Assembly (NCBI GenBank): GCA_946999385.1
Contig: CAMQCZ010000029.1
Coordinates: forward strand, 1-17,979
From: an uncultured Lachnoanaerobaculum sp.
GTDB taxonomy: Bacteria; Bacillota; Clostridia; Lachnospirales; Lachnospiraceae
DNA: 17,979 nt
Direction: 5' to 3'
Shown here: piece by piece, positions 15,238 through 17,979 of the stretch
Layout of the letters: each line of letters starts with the position of its first letter
Numbering within the stretch: the first letter of the stretch is position 1
The notes under the pieces: model-generated
Databases searched by the model: none
Told to the model about the DNA's origin: nothing
The model's input: the letters and a program-made list of their open reading frames with translations, nothing else
Made by a program: the position numbers and the translations under genes

Positions 15238-15254
15238 AAAGTGTTAAAAGTCAA
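15226..15254 (-). promoter_or_regulatory. Sigma-A promoter of the 3D-domain gene
   Basis: On the minus strand TTGACT (15254-15249), an exact 17-base spacer and TATAAT (15231-15226) give a near-consensus promoter. Transcription would begin near 15219, leaving a leader of about 50 bases before ATG 15168. Confidence 0.8.
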
Positions 15255-15323
15255 GTATAAGTTTTATTGATTGAAAATTGTTTATCAAAATGTATTGCTA
15301 CTAAGCTAGATAAAATTATAAAA

Positions 15324-15346
15324 AATAGCTATCCTATATAGCTATT
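15324..15346 (-). terminator. Short AT-rich hairpin, possible secondary terminator
   Basis: AATAGCTAT (15324-15332) and ATAGCTATT (15338-15346) form a 9-bp stem with a five-base loop. The minus strand continues TTTTTATAATTTTATC, so it could act as a backup stop for transcripts from the proC-Nudix unit that pass the larger hairpin at 15392-15433. Confidence 0.4.
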
Positions 15347-15390
15347 CAATGATTTGTTATATTTTAAGCTTTACTCAATTATCAAGATAC

Positions 15391-15434
15391 TAAAAATGCA
15401 AATATAATTTTTTTGAATTATATTTGCATTTTTG
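15391..15434. terminator. Strong 18-bp terminator hairpin after the Nudix gene
   Basis: AAAAATGCAAATATAATT (15392-15409) and its exact inverse complement (15416-15433) form an 18-bp perfect stem with a six-base loop. Terminal A5/T5 arms supply a U tract in either direction. On the minus strand it lies about 90 bases past the Nudix stop codon, ending the proC-Nudix transcript. Confidence 0.8.
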
Positions 15435-15523
15435 TATAACTTTTTAATTAATTAAATTTTCATAAATCAGTTTTTTCAAAGATATGTTGCACTTTATTTA
15501 ATAATTTATCTGAAAATAATGTT

Positions 15524-16072
15524 CTAAAGCTTATTATACTTATTTGCATATGCTAAAATTGCAGCAACAGTTTTAGCATCTTTTAGTTTACCATTATATA
15601 TCATACTAAGCAAATCTTCCAACTTCCAATGCTCAACATTGATATATTCATCTTCATCTAAATGCTGCTTGGATTTTTCTAAATTATTTGCAACAAATAT
15701 ATCTATTTCCTCATCACAAAAAGCTACCGTAGTATTTATACGTATTAAAAATTTTAATTCATTTATATTTTTTACTCGCATACCTGTTTCTTCTTCTAAT
15801 TCTCTATATGCACATAATATTCTATCTTCTTTGATATTATCGACCTTTCCGGCAGGTATCTCCAAAGTATATCTATCCAAGGCATTTCTATATTGTCTAA
15901 CCATAATCAACTTTCCTTCATCATCTATCGCTACAACTGCAGCGGCTCCGTCATGATGAATAAAATCCCAAATAAGATCATGACCATTTATATTTATATA
16001 GTCCTTATATACTTTTAAAATTGTTCCCTTATATGCAAGCTCTCTTTTTTTTCTTATTATTTCAATGTCCAT
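15524..16072 (-). CDS. Nudix hydrolase, ADP-ribose pyrophosphatase type
   Basis: A 182-residue Nudix enzyme that most likely splits ADP-ribose to AMP and ribose-5-phosphate. Subfamily clues are VRQYRNALDRYTLEIPAGKVD (58-78 region), typical of NudF-like proteins. The Nudix box at 75-97 reads G...E...RELEEETG and carries the metal-binding REL-EEE core (90-95). It has six rather than five residues between its first glycine and the glutamate (GKVDNIKE), a one-residue insertion outside the metal ligands. ATG 16072 has AAGGAG five bases upstream. That site overlaps the proC stop and only nine bases separate the genes, so they are one transcript. Length fits the family. Confidence 0.92.
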   Translation of the reverse strand: MDIEIIRKKRELAYKGTILKVYKDYININGHDLIWDFIHHDGAAAVVAIDDEGKLIMVRQYRNALDRYTLEIPAGKVDNIKEDRILCAYRELEEETGMRVKNINELKFLIRINTTVAFCDEEIDIFVANNLEKSKQHLDEDEYINVEHWKLEDLLSMIYNGKLKDAKTVAAILAYANKYNKL

Positions 16073-16081
16073 AAATTCTCC

Positions 16082-16879
16082 TTATATTTTTGACAATTCT
16101 ATACATCTGGTATAACAAGCATCATTAGCTTTTTTTATAGCCTTGGAAAAACCATTTTCCTCAAGTGCCATAAGACCTGATATAGTAGTTCCGGCAGGTG
16201 AACATATTTTATCACGTAATATAATAGGATGCTCATTAGTTTTTAAAACTAATTTTGCACTACCTATCATTGTTTCACAAACTAATTTCAGTGCTTCCTC
16301 TTTTTTAAGACCTAATTTTAGTCCGTTATTAGAAAGCTCATCTATAAAAGTATATATATATGCAGGAGAAGATCCTGACATACAAACTACAGCCTCCATA
16401 TTTTTTTCTTCTACCTTCAAATATTTACCAAAGCTATCAAAAATAGTATTTAATAATTTTATTTCATCCTCTAAAAAATCACATTCTTCATATGATATGC
16501 CTGTCATACTGTTAGAAATAACAGCTCCCATATTAGGCATTGCTCTAACTATTTTTTTTGTATTTAATATATTTTTTAAACTTGATATAGTTATTCCCGG
16601 AGCAAGACTTATAATAATATGATCATTTGTTACTATATTCTTTATTTTTTCCAATATCTGAGGATAAGCCTGTGGCTTTATAGCTAATACAATAACATTT
16701 GTAGTATCAATTATTTTTTCTAAATCTTCTATATATTTTATATTATTCTCTTTTTCAAAAGCCAGAGCCTTTGCTTTATCTTTACGTGTAAAAAATAAAT
16801 TATACAATTTAATTTCATTTAAGGCTTTAGCAATAGCACTGCCCATATTTCCCATTCCTATAAAAAATATATTCTTCAT
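16082..16879 (-). CDS. proC: Pyrroline-5-carboxylate reductase
   Basis: The last enzyme of proline synthesis, reducing pyrroline-5-carboxylate with NAD(P)H. The 265-residue protein opens with a Rossmann fold, IFFIGMGNMGSAIAKAL (4-20), has the cofactor-binding AIKPQ (66-70), AMPNMGAVISNSMTGIS (113-129) and SGSSPAYIYTFID (168-180), and ends with the P5CR signature around 217-241 (HPIILRDKICSPAGTTISGL). Length is normal. The frame opens two codons earlier at GTG 16885, but that GTG is part of GAGGTG, the Shine-Dalgarno of ATG 16879, so the ATG is the start. It is the first gene of a two-gene operon with the Nudix gene. Confidence 0.95.
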   Translation of the reverse strand: MKNIFFIGMGNMGSAIAKALNEIKLYNLFFTRKDKAKALAFEKENNIKYIEDLEKIIDTTNVIVLAIKPQAYPQILEKIKNIVTNDHIIISLAPGITISSLKNILNTKKIVRAMPNMGAVISNSMTGISYEECDFLEDEIKLLNTIFDSFGKYLKVEEKNMEAVVCMSGSSPAYIYTFIDELSNNGLKLGLKKEEALKLVCETMIGSAKLVLKTNEHPIILRDKICSPAGTTISGLMALEENGFSKAIKKANDACYTRCIELSKI

Positions 16880-16924
16880 ATTCACCTCTCATAATCAATT
16901 TTGATAAAAATTATATCTATCTAA

Positions 16925-16933
16925 ATTATAACA
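16925..16933 (-). promoter_or_regulatory. Extended -10 promoter of proC
   Basis: On the minus strand TGTTATAAT (16933-16925) is an extended -10 (TG-N-TATAAT). The upstream -35 region is weak (GATAAA). A second TATAAT lies closer to the gene, at about 16916-16911. The leader would be about 40 bases. Confidence 0.5.
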
Positions 16934-16953
16934 TGTGAAAATAATTTTATCTA

Positions 16954-16984
16954 TTGACTTGTAAAATTAAATGGAGTATATAAT
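16954..16984 (+). promoter_or_regulatory. Sigma-A promoter of the flavodoxin-like gene
   Basis: TTGACT (16954-16959) is followed after 17 bases by TATATA (16977-16982), with TATAAT overlapping at 16979-16984 (19-base spacing). The transcript would start near 16990, almost at the AAAGGAG, so the leader is very short (about 15-20 bases). Confidence 0.7.
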
Positions 16985-17006
16985 ATTAAAAAAGGAGATA
17001 TAATTG

Positions 17007-17507
17007 ATGTCAGCTATAATAATTTATTTTTCTAGAAATGGTGAAAATTATTATGATGGTGATATAAAATATATAGAAAAAGGTAATACAAAAATTATTG
17101 CTAACTATATAAATGAAATTACAAGTGCCAAGCTCTTTGAAATCAAAATGATTAAGCCATATTCTGATAATTATGAAACTTGTGTGAAAGAAGCTAAAAA
17201 TGATCTTGAAAATAATATTAAACCTGCTTTAATAGAACCACTACCAAAAATGGACGGTATAGATTTGATATATCTTGGATATCCTAATTATCATAATACT
17301 TTGCCTATGCCTGTAGTCAGTTTTTTGGAAAAAATTAATACAGATAAAAAGATAATACGACCTTTTTGTACTCATGAAGGTCTAAAGCTTGGAGAAAGCA
17401 TAAAAAAGATAGAAAAGTTATGCCCTAATGCTGAAATTTTACCTGCTTTTGTTATTTCAGGACATGAGGCTGCTACAGCAAGAAGAGCAGTGCTTGAATG
17501 GATATAA
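17007..17507 (+). CDS. Flavodoxin-like FMN-binding protein
   Basis: A 166-residue protein of the flavodoxin fold. The first strand and phosphate loop, IIIYFSRNGENY (4-15), match the 'YFSRTGNT' pattern of the flavodoxin_4 type family. IDLIYLGYPNYHNTLPMPV (about 91-109) forms the central strand and the second flavin loop, with P-N-Y-H where many relatives have W-P. KLGESIKKIEKLCPNAEI is the final helix-strand. Such proteins carry electrons or act as small NAD(P)H-dependent reductases; partner unknown. AAAGGAG lies 10 bases before ATG 17007; a TTG directly before it (17004) could also serve. It is a single-gene unit converging on the kinase fragment. Confidence 0.85.
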   Translation: MSAIIIYFSRNGENYYDGDIKYIEKGNTKIIANYINEITSAKLFEIKMIKPYSDNYETCVKEAKNDLENNIKPALIEPLPKMDGIDLIYLGYPNYHNTLPMPVVSFLEKINTDKKIIRPFCTHEGLKLGESIKKIEKLCPNAEILPAFVISGHEAATARRAVLEWI

Positions 17508-17525
17508 AATCAAATGATTTATTTT

Positions 17526-17570
17526 AAAAAAGCTCTAAAGCCTTAAAAATTAAAGCTTTAGAGCTTTTTT
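17526..17570. terminator. Shared bidirectional terminator between convergent genes
   Basis: AAAAAAGCTCTAAAGC (17526-17541) and GCTTTAGAGCTTTTTT (17555-17570) form a 16-bp perfect stem with a 13-base loop. A and T runs at the stem base give a U tract in both directions. It lies between the flavodoxin stop (17507) and the kinase stop (17576), ending both. Confidence 0.93.
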
Positions 17571-17575
17571 AATTA

Positions 17576-17979
17576 TCATTTATCACATAATTCCATAGCA
17601 TATTTATAATAATCCTTTGCATATCTATACATTATCAATGTATAATCCCCAAAATTTTCACCTATATTAGATTTGTATATAGCCCATAATGCCCATAAAT
17701 ATCCACCTAAAGCCATATATGAATAAACAATGAATTTTTTTGTATCATCAACATCGTAATCAAAATATAAATCAATTAAATTATTTGTTTTTTCATAGTC
17801 AAAATAAGAATAAATCGCCATCATTGAAATATCTATATAAGGATCACACATAGCCGCATATTCCCAATCTATTAATCTAGGTAATTCTTTTTCATCAGTA
17901 AATATAAAATTATCACAAACACTGTCTATATGAGAAAGTGATTTTGGTCTATTTAAGCTTTCCAATTTTTCATACAATG
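17576..17979 (-). CDS. LicA-type choline kinase, C-terminal part, cut by the window edge
   Basis: About 134 residues of an aminoglycoside/choline-kinase-fold phosphotransferase. The catalytic loop LSHIDSVCDNFIF carries the H-x-D catalytic aspartate and metal-binding asparagine. The next motif, RLIDWEYAAMCDPYIDISMM, holds the second metal-binding aspartate, and the DWEYA wording is typical of LicA-like choline kinases rather than antibiotic kinases. A helical tail with many Tyr residues follows. The frame is open to the window edge (the first visible codon triplet near 17977 is an internal TTG Leu), so the N-terminal lobe is missing. LicA relatives phosphorylate choline for decorating teichoic acids; the substrate here is inferred. 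Confidence 0.82.
   Translation of the reverse strand, partial: LYEKLESLNRPKSLSHIDSVCDNFIFTDEKELPRLIDWEYAAMCDPYIDISMMAIYSYFDYEKTNNLIDLYFDYDVDDTKKFIVYSYMALGGYLWALWAIYKSNIGENFGDYTLIMYRYAKDYYKYAMELCDK

Larger units (their letters stand above)
15184..15523. other. 340-base gap without a gene
   Basis: This stretch holds the 3D-gene promoter and its repeat sites (15199-15254), a 9-bp hairpin (15324-15346) and a long terminator hairpin (15392-15433). I found no reading frame with a ribosome site and no recognisable RNA gene. Between 15255 and 15320 I see nothing beyond AT-rich sequence. Confidence 0.6.

Overview
The window comes from a low-GC, AT-rich Gram-positive anaerobe, most likely a clostridial Firmicute (Clostridia or Tissierellia). 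The evidence is the codon use, strong AGGAG ribosome sites, TTG/GTG starts, TTGACA/TATAAT promoters, a DUF1292 protein and a LicA-type choline kinase fragment. The species cannot be named from the sequence. Nothing marks the window as mobile: there is no transposase, integrase, CRISPR array or phage gene.

Layout. Positions 1-40 are the 5' part of a tRNA-Val(UAC) gene read leftwards, with its own promoter at 60-88. From 8898 down to 231 a run of leftward genes encodes PlsC acyltransferase, a chorismate mutase/prephenate dehydratase (PheA), an O-antigen-ligase-like membrane protein, a polyprenyl-phosphate sugar phosphotransferase, GltX, a UvrD-like helicase and a DUF1292 protein. They fall in one or two transcription units; the 132-base gap before gltX is the only likely break. 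A 475-base gap with no intact gene separates this run from a rightward SNF-family Na+ symporter (9374-10693), which ends in a strong terminator.

Positions 10905-14516 hold the most interesting block. It is a compact four-gene leftward operon encoding (1) a substrate-binding-protein-like protein that has an N-terminal DUF1858-like domain and no signal peptide, (2) a cysteine-rich G3E/HypB/UreG-like GTPase, (3) an ABC ATPase that also carries an N-terminal DUF1858-like segment, and (4) a Crp/Fnr-family regulator. No permease is present. The parts look like an importer but appear cytoplasmic, so a metal or cofactor delivery device is a reasonable hypothesis. A perfect TGTAAC-N4-GTTACA dyad sits about 41.5 bases upstream of the predicted transcription start, the classic class II activator position, which suggests the operon's own regulator switches it on.

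From 14638 to 16879 are a secreted 3D-domain cell-wall protein, a Nudix ADP-ribose pyrophosphatase and ProC, all leftward. The 3D-protein promoter is overlapped by WalR-like direct repeats. A rightward flavodoxin-like gene (17007-17507) converges, across a shared bidirectional terminator, on the 3' end of a LicA-type choline kinase gene that runs off the window.

Several start sites were moved downstream of the longest open frame because the Shine-Dalgarno sequence lies inside the longer version (Wzy-like gene, substrate-binding-like gene, 3D protein, ProC; less firmly PheA and the flavodoxin).
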